NCBI RefSeq assembly: GCF_030418125.1 | Contig: NZ_JAUHTR010000007.1 | Location: forward strand, 124,001-188,000 | From: Fictibacillus fluitans | Lineage (GTDB): Bacteria > Bacillota > Bacilli > Bacillales > Fictibacillaceae | Length of the DNA: 64,000 nt | Direction: 5' to 3' | In this document: piece by piece, positions 15,069-23,295 of the stretch | Numbering within the stretch: the first letter of the stretch is position 1 | Layout of the letters: every line of letters begins with the position of its first letter | The notes under the pieces: generated by a model | The model's input: only the letters and a program-made list of their open reading frames with translations | Database searches by the model: none | Told to the model about the DNA's origin: nothing | Position numbers and translations under genes: made by a program

Positions 15069-15779
15069 TCACGCTGCTTTTCCATCCTGTTTCCTCTGGA
15101 AAATCCGTTGAATATCTGATTTTAACAAGATAAAGAGAGAAGGAACGATGAAAACAATCAAACCTGTCATTTCGACGGCTTCTCCGCCAACCAGCTTTTC
15201 AAGCCCTTCAGCAAACATCTCTCCACCCAATATGATTAATATAATGCCTAAAGCTTTAAATACAAATTGAAGATTCAGTTTGAGTGTTGTTTTAAACAAC
15301 AGGTATGCGACAAGTACAGCGGCTGCGATTCCCAGTACACTCCCGCCTGCAACAGCTGAGGCATGATGGCTGATTTGTGTCATGTTAAAAACAGCCAGTT
15401 CCATCCCTTCCCGAAAGACAGATAAGAATGAAAGAATTAAAATACCGGCAGCTGTTGACCGTTTGGTGACTTGAGACTGTACAGACAGCGAAATGTTACT
15501 GCTTTTATGAAGCCAAAGGATAAAGAAAGCAATCAATCCGGCCGCAATCAGCATCATAACTCCTTCAAAGACTTCCTCCGCTGCTCCTTCCAGCTCTTTT
15601 GCTTCATTAAAAGTAATGTAGCCGCCAATCAGGCTGAAAAGCATACCAGCAAACGCCCCTATGTATACCATCTTCTTCAGGTCCGGTTTTCCCATTTTTA
15701 CAATCTGCGCCAGGATGATGCCTATAACCAATGCTGCTTCAAGTCCTTCTCGAAAAGAAAGCCAAAAGTTTGCCAACAT
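15069..15779 (-). CDS. FTR1-family iron permease
   Basis: 236-residue membrane protein with about seven membrane segments and two REGxE iron-binding motifs, FREGLEAALV (about residues 9-18) and VFREGMELAV (about 120-129), the signature of the FTR1/EfeU ferrous/ferric permeases. It lacks adjacent efeO and efeB genes, which normally complete the EfeUOB system, so it acts alone or with partners elsewhere. AAGGAGG precedes the ATG. Fur-box sequence immediately upstream indicates iron-starvation induction. Confidence 0.88.
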   Translation of the reverse strand: MLANFWLSFREGLEAALVIGIILAQIVKMGKPDLKKMVYIGAFAGMLFSLIGGYITFNEAKELEGAAEEVFEGVMMLIAAGLIAFFILWLHKSSNISLSVQSQVTKRSTAAGILILSFLSVFREGMELAVFNMTQISHHASAVAGGSVLGIAAAVLVAYLLFKTTLKLNLQFVFKALGIILIILGGEMFAEGLEKLVGGEAVEMTGLIVFIVPSLFILLKSDIQRIFQRKQDGKAA

Positions 15780-15800
15780 TTAAATTCCTCCTTTATATAT

Positions 15801-15840
15801 ATGATAACGAGAATCAATATCAATGATAATTATTTTCAAT
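15801..15840 (-). promoter_or_regulatory. Fur box(es) upstream of the FTR1 gene
   Basis: On the minus strand GAAAATAATTATCATTGATA followed by TTGATTCTCGTTATCAT, i.e. overlapping matches to the 7-1-7 Fur consensus TGATAATNATTATCA, located 22-62 bases before the ATG. Expected to be bound by Fur-Fe(II). Confidence 0.75.
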
Positions 15841-15886
15841 TACAACTATAAAAGAGACGAAAACTTTTGTCAACAAGGTTTTTTGC

Positions 15887-15915
15887 AAAAAAAAAGATGA
15901 ACTCTGCAGTTCACC
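15887..15915 (-). terminator. Terminator of the NupC-type gene
   Basis: On the minus strand GGTGAACT-GCAG-AGTTCATC followed by nine T, about ten bases beyond the stop codon. Confidence 0.85.
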
Positions 15916-15932
15916 TCTTTTTCTTCACTTTC

Positions 15933-17108
15933 TTAAAGCATGACCCCGACTACTGCGGCCGATAAAAGGCTGACAAGCGTCGCACCGTACAACAATTTGA
16001 GTCCAAACTTTGCTACTTCATTCCCCTTCTGCTCATGCAGTCCTTTTACTGCCCCTGTGATAATACCAATGGAAGAAAAGTTTGCGAATGAAACAAGGAA
16101 CACGGAAACGATGCCTAACGTTCTCTCTGACAGCCCTTTGATTTTTGCAAGGTCCAGCATGGCTACAAACTCATTCGATACAAGCTTGGTCGCCATGATT
16201 GTGCCTGCAGGAACAATTTCTGATGAAGGAACACCCACAATAAAAGCAAATGGCGCAAATACATAACCGAGCAGCTTTTGAAAGGTAATGCCGAACGCCA
16301 TGTTGAATACATCGTTGATGGCACTGATAAGGGCGACAAACCCAATCAGCATCGCGCCGACAATAATGGCAACTTTAAACCCGTCCATGATGTATTCTCC
16401 AAGCATTTCAAAAAACGTCTGTTTTTCTTCCTGGATTTCAATGATATCTTCTTCCGGTTTTATTTCATAGGGATTGATAATATTTACGATAATAAAGCCG
16501 CCAAGCAGGTTAAGCATAAGGGCGGTTACCACATATTTCGGGTCAATCAGTGTCATATACGCGCCCAGAATGGAGGCGGACACCGTTGACATGGCCGAGG
16601 TACACAGCGTATACAGCCGGTGCTGCGGCATATGTCCCAGCAGCTTTTTCACGGAGATAAAGACTTCTGATTGTCCAAAAACGGCGGATGCTACGGCGTT
16701 ATACGATTCGAGCCGTCCCAAACCATTTATCTTGCTCAACAGCCAGCCAACCCATTTGATAATAACGGGAAGTATTCGTAAATGCTGGGCAATCCCGATT
16801 AATACCGATATAAACACAATCGGAAGCAGCACATTAAAGAAGAACGGCATGGCTCCTTTATTTGCAATCCCGCCAAAAACAAAATCAACCCCATCAGCTG
16901 CATAACCCAACAGTTTTTCAAACAAACTGGCGATGCCTCTTATAAGAACCAGGCCGATCCCTGTATTTAATAAAAGATACGTTAGTCCGATCTGCAGGAC
17001 CAGCATGATCAGAATGGGCTTGTACTTAATCTGGCGGCGGTTATTGCTGACGAGAAAGGCAAGCACGAAAACCACTGCCAGGCCTAAAAGAAAGATAGCA
17101 TACTTCAA
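15933..17108 (-). CDS. NupC-family concentrative nucleoside transporter
   Basis: 391 residues, strongly hydrophobic, with the N-terminal, gating and C-terminal parts of concentrative nucleoside transporters: GQSEVFISVKKLLGHM (about 144-159), YTLCTSAMSTVSASILGAYM (substrate-binding hairpin region) and GVPSSEIVPAGTIMATKLVSNEF. The family imports purine or pyrimidine nucleosides with protons or sodium; specificity is not clear. The start is a TTG with AGGAGG seven bases upstream. It stands alone with its own terminator. Confidence 0.92.
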   Translation of the reverse strand: MKYAIFLLGLAVVFVLAFLVSNNRRQIKYKPILIMLVLQIGLTYLLLNTGIGLVLIRGIASLFEKLLGYAADGVDFVFGGIANKGAMPFFFNVLLPIVFISVLIGIAQHLRILPVIIKWVGWLLSKINGLGRLESYNAVASAVFGQSEVFISVKKLLGHMPQHRLYTLCTSAMSTVSASILGAYMTLIDPKYVVTALMLNLLGGFIIVNIINPYEIKPEEDIIEIQEEKQTFFEMLGEYIMDGFKVAIIVGAMLIGFVALISAINDVFNMAFGITFQKLLGYVFAPFAFIVGVPSSEIVPAGTIMATKLVSNEFVAMLDLAKIKGLSERTLGIVSVFLVSFANFSSIGIITGAVKGLHEQKGNEVAKFGLKLLYGATLVSLLSAAVVGVML

Positions 17109-17199
17109 AATGTAACCTCCTCAAGCGTCCTTTTTGAGCACATAAGCTTATACTACCCCCAATCCGCCCTGCTTTATCCTTGAATACGGTTTTGGCTCA

Positions 17200-17231
17200 A
17201 AACAAAAACCACCTCTATAAAAAAGGTGGTT
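17200..17231 (-). terminator. Terminator of the RsbR-paralogue gene
   Basis: On the minus strand AACCACCT and AGGTGGTT pair around a nine-base loop, followed by TTTGTTTTG. Confidence 0.75.
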
Positions 17232-17245
17232 AATAAGGGAAACTG

Positions 17246-18079
17246 TTATGACAGTTGTTGTTCTTTTACTATAACCGGAAGCGCCTGGCTTAAATGGGCG
17301 TAGGTTGAAATGTTGGAAAAATCAATTCCGAGCTGGACTGCCGTCTGGGCAATCTCCGGACGAATACCAGTAACCGTCGTTTGAATACCAAGCAGAGCCA
17401 GTGCCCGTACAACCTGAAAAAGCTCATTGGCGACCATTGTGTCCATGATCGGCACACCGGAAAGGTCGATAATCAAATGCTCCAGTTTTAATTCTGTGGA
17501 CTTGTCCAGGCTGCTCTCTTTGATCATTTGAGCGCGATAGGTGTCAATTTCACCGACTAAAGGCAACACACCGATCTTCGAGTAAACCGGAATGATCGGA
17601 GCACTCAGCTCCACAATCATCTGCTGCTGGGATTGAAGCCGGGCATCACTGACCTGTTGAAAATAAATCGTGAAAAGCTCGATTACATGATCGAAGCTGC
17701 TGTTCACTTTTCTGCTCCATTCTCCCAACACTTCCAAGGAAATGGCATCCTCATTTTCGCGGACGAACTTCATAATCCATTCCCAGAAGACGACTCTGTA
17801 ATTTTTAAAGTTCTCGAGCGTTTCATGAAGCGGTATATCCCGATTCGCCCGTTTTACAGCCACTTGTTCGGACCATGCTGAAAAATTCACATTGTCACTT
17901 ACAAAAATGCCGGCGATGATTTGGTTAAACATTCGATTTTGATTTAATCTTTCACTGCTTGTATCTTCTGTTGAAGACGTATATGCTGTAAACTTTTTCT
18001 CCTGCAGCTTCATCCATTCATTGCTTAATGGATCGTTGTTACGCAGGATAAATTCCTGTAAATCATGTTCAATAGTCAA
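17246..18079 (-). CDS. RsbR-family stressosome protein
   Basis: 277 residues: an N-terminal non-heme globin-like RsbR sensor domain (about 1-145) joined to a C-terminal STAS domain (about 155-270, SAPIIPVYSKIGVLPLVGEI). Both threonines phosphorylated by RsbT in RsbRA have equivalents here, in EIDTYRAQ and in VPIMDTMVANE. In Bacillus such proteins form the stressosome core with RsbS and hold RsbT until stress activates sigma-B. No rsbS, rsbT or sigB lies in the window, so this is an unlinked paralogue. TTG start with AGGAGGG upstream. Confidence 0.88.
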   Translation of the reverse strand: MTIEHDLQEFILRNNDPLSNEWMKLQEKKFTAYTSSTEDTSSERLNQNRMFNQIIAGIFVSDNVNFSAWSEQVAVKRANRDIPLHETLENFKNYRVVFWEWIMKFVRENEDAISLEVLGEWSRKVNSSFDHVIELFTIYFQQVSDARLQSQQQMIVELSAPIIPVYSKIGVLPLVGEIDTYRAQMIKESSLDKSTELKLEHLIIDLSGVPIMDTMVANELFQVVRALALLGIQTTVTGIRPEIAQTAVQLGIDFSNISTYAHLSQALPVIVKEQQLS

Positions 18080-18173
18080 TGTTTACCCTCCTCTGTTTCC
18101 GAGTATCCTTTCCTATTCTAACACTTTTTCAGGTTTTACAGAAAACAAACCTCCGGACATGGTCTGGCACCAG

Positions 18174-18209
18174 TAAAAAAATCCAGACAATGGCTACACA
18201 TTGTCTGGA
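18174..18209 (-). terminator. Terminator of the trehalose operon
   Basis: On the minus strand TCCAGACAATG-TGTAGC-CATTGTCTGGA, a perfect eleven-base-pair stem, followed by eight T. It lies just after treR. Confidence 0.92.
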
Positions 18210-18213
18210 AGAA

Positions 18214-18930
18214 TTAATGGTTTCTCCTGGCAAAGTCAACAAAGCGGAATTTGTCGGGGCGGTGCCTGGATTCCGTATATTGAAGCAAACTTGCATCATC
18301 CAAATAGACATGATTTTTCACCACGACAATGTTATGAAAACCATCGAGAGACAACAGTGAACGGTCTTCTTCCGTTGGCTGTTCCACCACAATTTCTTTT
18401 TTAGCAAAGCTGATGGTCAACCCTAACTCGTTTTCTATATATTCATAAACCGAGTTTTCGCAAACCTCATAGGTTAGCTCTGTTACATAGTGCTTGTTAA
18501 AGAAGTCCTTGTCGAGAATAATCTTCTCACCATTCATTTCCCTTACTCTTGTTACTTTCCAGATCAGGTCTTCTTTCTTTACTTTCAGCTGCTGCTGCAG
18601 GAAGCGGTCAGGTGCAATCACATCCAGCTCATGGACTTCTGTTCTCCAGGATTTTCCGGATTTTAATGCGATTTCCTTAAAGCTGACAAGTCCGGATACC
18701 GGAAAATCAAATTTAGCTAATTCGAGTACAACAGAGCCCTTCCCTCGGATTTTTTGAATAAAACCTCTTTGCGCCAAAAGCGTTAATGCCTTTCTGATGG
18801 TTTCACGGGAGGTTTCATATCGCTCAGAAAGCTCGTTCTCTGAAGGCAATTGCACCCCTGGAGCCCATTCTCCTCTTTCAATCTGTTCTGAGATTTCCTG
18901 ATAGATCATCAGGTATTTATTTGTTTTCAT
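18214..18930 (-). CDS. treR: Trehalose operon repressor TreR (GntR family)
   Basis: 238 residues with a GntR winged helix (residues about 8-70, ENELSERYETSRETIRKAL) and a UTRA effector domain (about 90-235). TreR binds trehalose-6-phosphate, which releases it from operators in front of treP. The start at 18930 is preferred because GGTGG lies five bases upstream; a TTG four codons earlier is possible. It is the last gene of treP-treA-treR, 25 bases after treA, and the family and gene order together make the assignment firm. Confidence 0.93.
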   Translation of the reverse strand: MKTNKYLMIYQEISEQIERGEWAPGVQLPSENELSERYETSRETIRKALTLLAQRGFIQKIRGKGSVVLELAKFDFPVSGLVSFKEIALKSGKSWRTEVHELDVIAPDRFLQQQLKVKKEDLIWKVTRVREMNGEKIILDKDFFNKHYVTELTYEVCENSVYEYIENELGLTISFAKKEIVVEQPTEEDRSLLSLDGFHNIVVVKNHVYLDDASLLQYTESRHRPDKFRFVDFARRNH

Positions 18931-18955
18931 GTTTACCACCAAGATTATTCTATCA

Positions 18956-20620
18956 CTAGTTTTTTATATGATAAACAATGGATTCGTAGGGTCTTAGTAC
19001 TGTTTTTTCAAGTGTTGGCGAATCCTCATAGTTGGATAACAGAACGGTTGCTTTATCCCGGGCAGATTCCATTGCCTCTGGAAGAACCCATTCCGCATCC
19101 TTTCCGTAAAAGTTACTGACCACCAGCAAGCTTTCATTTTCGGTGTTCCTTGTAAACGCAAAAATGGAGGGATGTTCTTCGTCAATCCATTGATAATCTC
19201 CATCGGTGAAAATATCCATTGTTTTTCTCAAAGAAATTAATTGCTGATAATGGCTGAACACTGAATTCTTATCCTGCACTGCCTTTTCCGCATTAATTTC
19301 CTTATAATTTCCTGCCACATTAATCCACGGAGTTCCTGTTGTGAACCCCGCATTTTCTGTGGAATTCCACTGAACCGGAGTACGTGAATTGTCCCTGGAT
19401 TTTTGTTTCAGGATGGCCAGGACTTTTTCCTCACTCATTCCTGCGGCTGTTAATTCGTTATAAATATTTAAGCTTTCAACATCCCGGTAGTCATCAATAT
19501 GCTCAAAACCGGGATTCGTCATCCCAAACTCTTCTCCTTGGTAAATATAAGGAGTTCCCTGCATGCAATGAATGACAGTAGCCAGCATTTTAGCTGATTC
19601 TTCTCTGAACTCTCCATCATTTCCATAGCGGGAAACAATTCTCGGCTGATCATGGTTGCACCAGAAAAGGGCGTTCCAGCCTCCTCCCTCATGCATTCTG
19701 ATTTGCCACAGAGATAAAATGCGTTTCAATGCCGTAAAATCAAAATCTGCGAGTGCCCATTTTTCGCCTTCAGGATAATCCACTTTCAGGTGATGAAAAT
19801 TAAACGTCATGCTCAGCTCTTTGCTTTCAGGATTGGAATACTGAATGCAATGATCGATCGATGTAGAAGACATTTCTCCGACAGTCAAACTTTCATGCTT
19901 GGAAAAGACTTCTCTGTTCATTTCCTGCAAATACTCATGAACCCTGGGTCCGTCCGTATAAAATCTGCGGCCGTCCCCAGGCTTTATGGAGCCGTCATCA
20001 TCAGGGAATTCCTGGTTTTTGGAAATCAGATTGATGACATCCAGCCTGAAGCCATCCACGCCTTTATCAAACCAGAAGTTCATCATCTCATAAACCTTTT
20101 CACGGACCTTTTCATTTTCCCAGTTCAAATCTGCTTGTGTTACATCAAAAAGATGGAGGTAATATTGACCGGTCTCTTCATCATATTTCCATGCTGACCC
20201 GCCAAATTTGGATTTCCAGTTGTTCGGCTTGTCCTTCCAGATGTAAAAATCCCTGAATTCGTTGTCCTTGGATGAGCTTGCTTTCTTAAACCAGGCATGC
20301 TCGGTTGAGGTATGGTTGACCACAATATCCATGATGATTTTAATATCCCGCTGATGGGCTTCTGACAGCAGTCTCTCAAAATCCTCCATGGAACCATATT
20401 GTTCATAAATCTGGTAATAGTCACTGATGTCATAGCCATTATCTTTTTGTGGTGATTCATAGATCGGGGTGAGCCAGATCACATCGACTCCAAGAAGCTT
20501 CAAATAATCGAGCTTTTCAATAATCCCATTGATATCGCCTGTTCCGTTGCCGGTCGTATCCTTAAAGCTTTTAGGATATATCTGATACACGACCGACTTT
20601 TTCCACCATGGTTGTTCCAT
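18956..20620 (-). CDS. treA: Trehalose-6-phosphate hydrolase TreA/TreC
   Basis: 554-residue GH13 alpha-glucosidase that splits imported trehalose-6-phosphate into glucose and glucose-6-phosphate. The protein has MDIVVNHTSTEHAWF (region II-type), GVDGFRLDVINLI with the nucleophile aspartate (about residue 200), VGEMSS with the acid/base glutamate (about 255) and WCNHDQPR with the stabilising aspartate (about 325). Length and context between the trehalose EII gene and treR fit phospho-alpha-(1,1)-glucosidase rather than oligo-1,6-glucosidase. GGTGG precedes the ATG. Confidence 0.95.
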   Translation of the reverse strand: MEQPWWKKSVVYQIYPKSFKDTTGNGTGDINGIIEKLDYLKLLGVDVIWLTPIYESPQKDNGYDISDYYQIYEQYGSMEDFERLLSEAHQRDIKIIMDIVVNHTSTEHAWFKKASSSKDNEFRDFYIWKDKPNNWKSKFGGSAWKYDEETGQYYLHLFDVTQADLNWENEKVREKVYEMMNFWFDKGVDGFRLDVINLISKNQEFPDDDGSIKPGDGRRFYTDGPRVHEYLQEMNREVFSKHESLTVGEMSSTSIDHCIQYSNPESKELSMTFNFHHLKVDYPEGEKWALADFDFTALKRILSLWQIRMHEGGGWNALFWCNHDQPRIVSRYGNDGEFREESAKMLATVIHCMQGTPYIYQGEEFGMTNPGFEHIDDYRDVESLNIYNELTAAGMSEEKVLAILKQKSRDNSRTPVQWNSTENAGFTTGTPWINVAGNYKEINAEKAVQDKNSVFSHYQQLISLRKTMDIFTDGDYQWIDEEHPSIFAFTRNTENESLLVVSNFYGKDAEWVLPEAMESARDKATVLLSNYEDSPTLEKTVLRPYESIVYHIKN

Positions 20621-20693
20621 ATTGCCACCGCCTTACATGATTTAAAAATATGTCAAGCCGGCTCAAAATCATCAGAGCCAGCTCGCATGTCAA

Positions 20694-22100
20694 TTAATTT
20701 ACTTTTTTCACTCTTCCAAACAAATACGTGAGTACGAATGGTACCACAATGGCGATTGCCATGCCGATAAAGAACGGACCCCATTTGTCAGGGAAGATGG
20801 ATAGAAAGCCAGGTATACCGCCTACACCGATGGAGGAAGCCATTACTTTATTTACTGTAATGAAAACCCCGGCGATCGCTGAACCAATAATCGCACAGAT
20901 AAATGGAAACCTGAATCGCAAGTTTACACCAAATAGTGCGGGTTCGGTTATTCCAAGATAAGCGGATATCGCTGAAGTAAAGGATAAACCTTTAACTTTT
21001 TCATCCTTTGAAAGAAACATCATTGCCAGCGCTGCAGAACCTTGAGCAATGTTGGAAAGAGCAAGCATCGGCCATAAGAAGGTTCCGCCTTTGCTGCCGA
21101 TCAGCTGAAGGTCAACTGCCAGGAAGGTATGATGCATACCTGTTACAACCAGCAAGGCGTAAACTCCGCCATAAATTAAGCCGCCGACTGCCGCAAAATG
21201 ATCAAAAATCCCAACCAGTCCATCTGTAAGCCAGTTTGCAATTCCAAACGTGATTGGACCAATCACAATAAAGGAAAGGAAACCTGTAACTAGCAGTGCG
21301 ACAGGAGCCACGATGAGCAATTGAAAAGCATCAGGAATCTTTTTCTTTAAAAACACTTCCATTTTAGCCAATACATAGGATGCCAGCAATACAGGCAGAA
21401 CCTGTCCCTGGTAGCCAACCTTTTGAATTTCAAGTCCGAATAAATTCCAGTGCGGCACTTTTCCCGCCTCAAGCGCTTTACCATAATCCCATGCATTCAG
21501 AAGGCTTGGATGCACAAGCATCAATCCCAGTACAATACCAAGCAATGGGTTGCCGCCAAACTTTTTGACGGCGGACCAGCCAATCAGTGCAGGCAGGAAC
21601 GCAAAAGCCGTATTGGCGATTACATTGATCATATCAGCAAAATCTTTCCATGCTGTATTTACATCAACAAACGATTTGCCATCATAGAAAATCCCGGGGC
21701 CTGTAAGGATGTTATTAATCCCCATTAATAGACCGGCCGTTACAATGGCAGGCAGAATCGGGATAAAAATATCAGCTAACGTTTTAACTGCCTTTTGAAG
21801 AGGATTTAGTTTCTTTTCGGCCGCATTTTTGATGTCTTCTTTTGTAGAAGTACCAATACCGGTAACATCAACCAGTTCGTTATACACCTTGTCCACAGTT
21901 CCCTGGCCAATTACAACCTGAAACTGACCGTTAGTGGAGAATGATCCTTTAACAGCATCAATGTTCTCCAGTTTTTCTTTATCTACCTTAGATTCATCAT
22001 TCAGCGCAAAGCGAAGCCGCGTTACACAATGTGTCGCTGCTGCAATATTTTCACTGCCTACAGCTTCTGCGATTTGTTCCGCTGTCTGCCTGATATCCAT
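20694..22100 (-). CDS. treP: Trehalose-specific PTS enzyme IIBC
   Basis: 468 residues: IIB domain (about 1-80) with the phosphorylated C25 in ATHCVTRLRF, a linker, then a IIC membrane domain with about ten segments ending FVLTYLFGRVKKV. No IIA domain is attached, so the phosphoryl donor must be a IIA protein encoded elsewhere (in Bacillus subtilis the glucose IIA serves). The ATG at 22100 is chosen because AAGGGGG lies eight bases upstream; a longer frame of 24 codons lacks a site. First gene of the tre operon; operators for TreR lie about 140-185 bases upstream. Confidence 0.95.
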   Translation of the reverse strand: MDIRQTAEQIAEAVGSENIAAATHCVTRLRFALNDESKVDKEKLENIDAVKGSFSTNGQFQVVIGQGTVDKVYNELVDVTGIGTSTKEDIKNAAEKKLNPLQKAVKTLADIFIPILPAIVTAGLLMGINNILTGPGIFYDGKSFVDVNTAWKDFADMINVIANTAFAFLPALIGWSAVKKFGGNPLLGIVLGLMLVHPSLLNAWDYGKALEAGKVPHWNLFGLEIQKVGYQGQVLPVLLASYVLAKMEVFLKKKIPDAFQLLIVAPVALLVTGFLSFIVIGPITFGIANWLTDGLVGIFDHFAAVGGLIYGGVYALLVVTGMHHTFLAVDLQLIGSKGGTFLWPMLALSNIAQGSAALAMMFLSKDEKVKGLSFTSAISAYLGITEPALFGVNLRFRFPFICAIIGSAIAGVFITVNKVMASSIGVGGIPGFLSIFPDKWGPFFIGMAIAIVVPFVLTYLFGRVKKVN

Positions 22101-22214
22101 ACTGACTTCCCCCTTGTTACCGTTTACATCATCTTTTTTTAAAAAAGCTCTGTACAGCGTTACTTTGTCCAAAGCTTCTCTTTTTTAAAGAGTGTTTCCA
22201 ACGGTTTTCCATTA

Positions 22215-22228
22215 TTTAATCGCTTTCA
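22215..22228 (-). promoter_or_regulatory. Possible cre site (CcpA) in front of treP
   Basis: Minus strand TGAAAGCGATTAAA matches the left half of the catabolite-responsive element consensus and lacks the final CA. Catabolite repression of tre operons by CcpA is established in Bacillus, but this site is imperfect. Confidence 0.35.
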
Positions 22229-22240
22229 TTCAATGCGAAA

Positions 22241-22285
22241 CTTGTATATACATGTCTTACGTTTTTCATTGTAACTTGTATATAC
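22241..22285. promoter_or_regulatory. Tandem TreR operators
   Basis: Two copies of CTTGTATATACA, at 22241-22252 and 22274-22285, 33 bases apart, that is about three helical turns. Each is close to the palindromic TTGTATATACAA recognised by TreR in Bacillus. The rest of the 22101-22472 interval holds AT-rich promoter-like sequence for the diverging genes and no further recognisable element. Confidence 0.8.
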
Positions 22286-22472
22286 AGGCAGGTCAACATT
22301 TTTTATCTGGTTCTTTTTTAGAACCGAATAAGATAGTTGTGTGATTTTTTTCAAAAGTCAACTAAAACGACTTGCACCCGTTATACTAAGAGTGTGATAA
22401 GAAATGACGGGCAGCACGATAAAACAATTGAGCAAACCATTGACTTTAATTCTAATAAAAAGGAATGAGACG

Positions 22473-22592
22473 ATGACAAAAAAACTAAAGGAGCTTATTG
22501 AAAAACTCCAGAAGCAAGGAGTAAATATTGACCTTTGTTCCCGGACCTCCCTGCTTGCGATTCAAAATGATTTTGGAAGTACAAAAAAATGA
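22473..22592 (+). CDS. Micro-protein of 39 residues, function unknown
   Basis: Begins MTKKLKELIEKLQKQGVNID and ends FGSTKK; an amphipathic helix followed by a short tail with one cysteine. AAAAGGA lies nine bases before the ATG. Its TGA overlaps the ATG of the next small gene in ATGA (22589-22592), the usual sign of translational coupling, and a strong terminator closes the pair. I recognise no family. It diverges from treP. Confidence 0.55.
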   Translation: MTKKLKELIEKLQKQGVNIDLCSRTSLLAIQNDFGSTKK

Positions 22593-22720
22593 AAGTATGG
22601 ATTGGGGAATCCTTCGAAAAAAACATTGATGGCGAGAAGATGATGATTATCGATATTTACCCTGATACTGAAAAACCGGCAGATAAAACCTATCAAAAAC
22701 TTATATATAAATGGGTCTGA
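22589..22720 (+). CDS. Micro-protein of 43 residues, function unknown
   Basis: Begins MKVWIGESFEKNIDGEKMMI and ends KTYQKLIYKWV. The alternation of hydrophobic residues suggests a small beta-rich domain. It overlaps the preceding 39-residue gene by four bases and is followed within ten bases by a strong terminator, which argues for real translation of both. No homology is recognised. Confidence 0.55.
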   Translation: MKVWIGESFEKNIDGEKMMIIDIYPDTEKPADKTYQKLIYKWV

Positions 22721-22728
22721 CCCTATCG

Positions 22729-22758
22729 CCTCCGCAGGAGTTCCTGCGGAGGTTTTTT
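22729..22758 (+). terminator. Terminator of the micro-gene pair
   Basis: CCTCCGCAGG-AGTT-CCTGCGGAGG, a perfect ten-base-pair stem, followed by six T. Confidence 0.93.
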
Positions 22759-22836
22759 CTGTCTTGTATTTTCCAATTCGCATGTTATACTTATAGTTGT
22801 TGTGACAAGTATTTTGTTAAGAAAGGAAATTTCAAG

Positions 22837-23289
22837 ATGATGGATTCTCCAAATCAGCATGTTTCCATTGGCTTTTTGATGAACCAGACAAGCCGAAAAA
22901 TCATTCATTTGCTTATGCATCGCTTTCGCGAATATGACGTGACACCTGAGCAATGGTCCGTTCTGTATCAATTGCATAAAAGCGGGGGCATCAATCAGAA
23001 AGAACTGGCGCGCCGAACGGCAAAGGACCAGCCGACAACAGCCAGAATACTGGACCTGCTTATAAAAAAAGGCTTGATTCAAAAACAAATGAGCGAGAAC
23101 GACCGCCGTGCCTTTATTGTTTCCCTTTCCGAAAAAGGAAAGGAGATCACTGAACAGATTGCCCCAATTGAAGAAAGCACCATGAATGAAGTAATTGGCG
23201 GATTGGCGCCAAATCAGATTGAACAATTAAAACAATGGCTGCACCAAATGAATGAAAACATTGATGCAGCGATGAATAGTAAGGAGTAA
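22837..23289 (+). CDS. MarR-family transcriptional regulator
   Basis: 150 residues with a winged helix (about 45-110: GGINQKELARRTAKDQPTTARILDLLIKKGLI, wing RRAFIVSLSEKG) and dimerising end helices. The start at 22837 follows AAAGGA; the open frame upstream reads through the preceding terminator. It lies seven bases ahead of an MFS pump gene on the same strand, so it most likely controls that pump in response to the exported compound. A second ATG follows immediately and could be used instead. Confidence 0.88.
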   Translation: MMDSPNQHVSIGFLMNQTSRKIIHLLMHRFREYDVTPEQWSVLYQLHKSGGINQKELARRTAKDQPTTARILDLLIKKGLIQKQMSENDRRAFIVSLSEKGKEITEQIAPIEESTMNEVIGGLAPNQIEQLKQWLHQMNENIDAAMNSKE

Positions 23290-23295
23290 TGTTTA

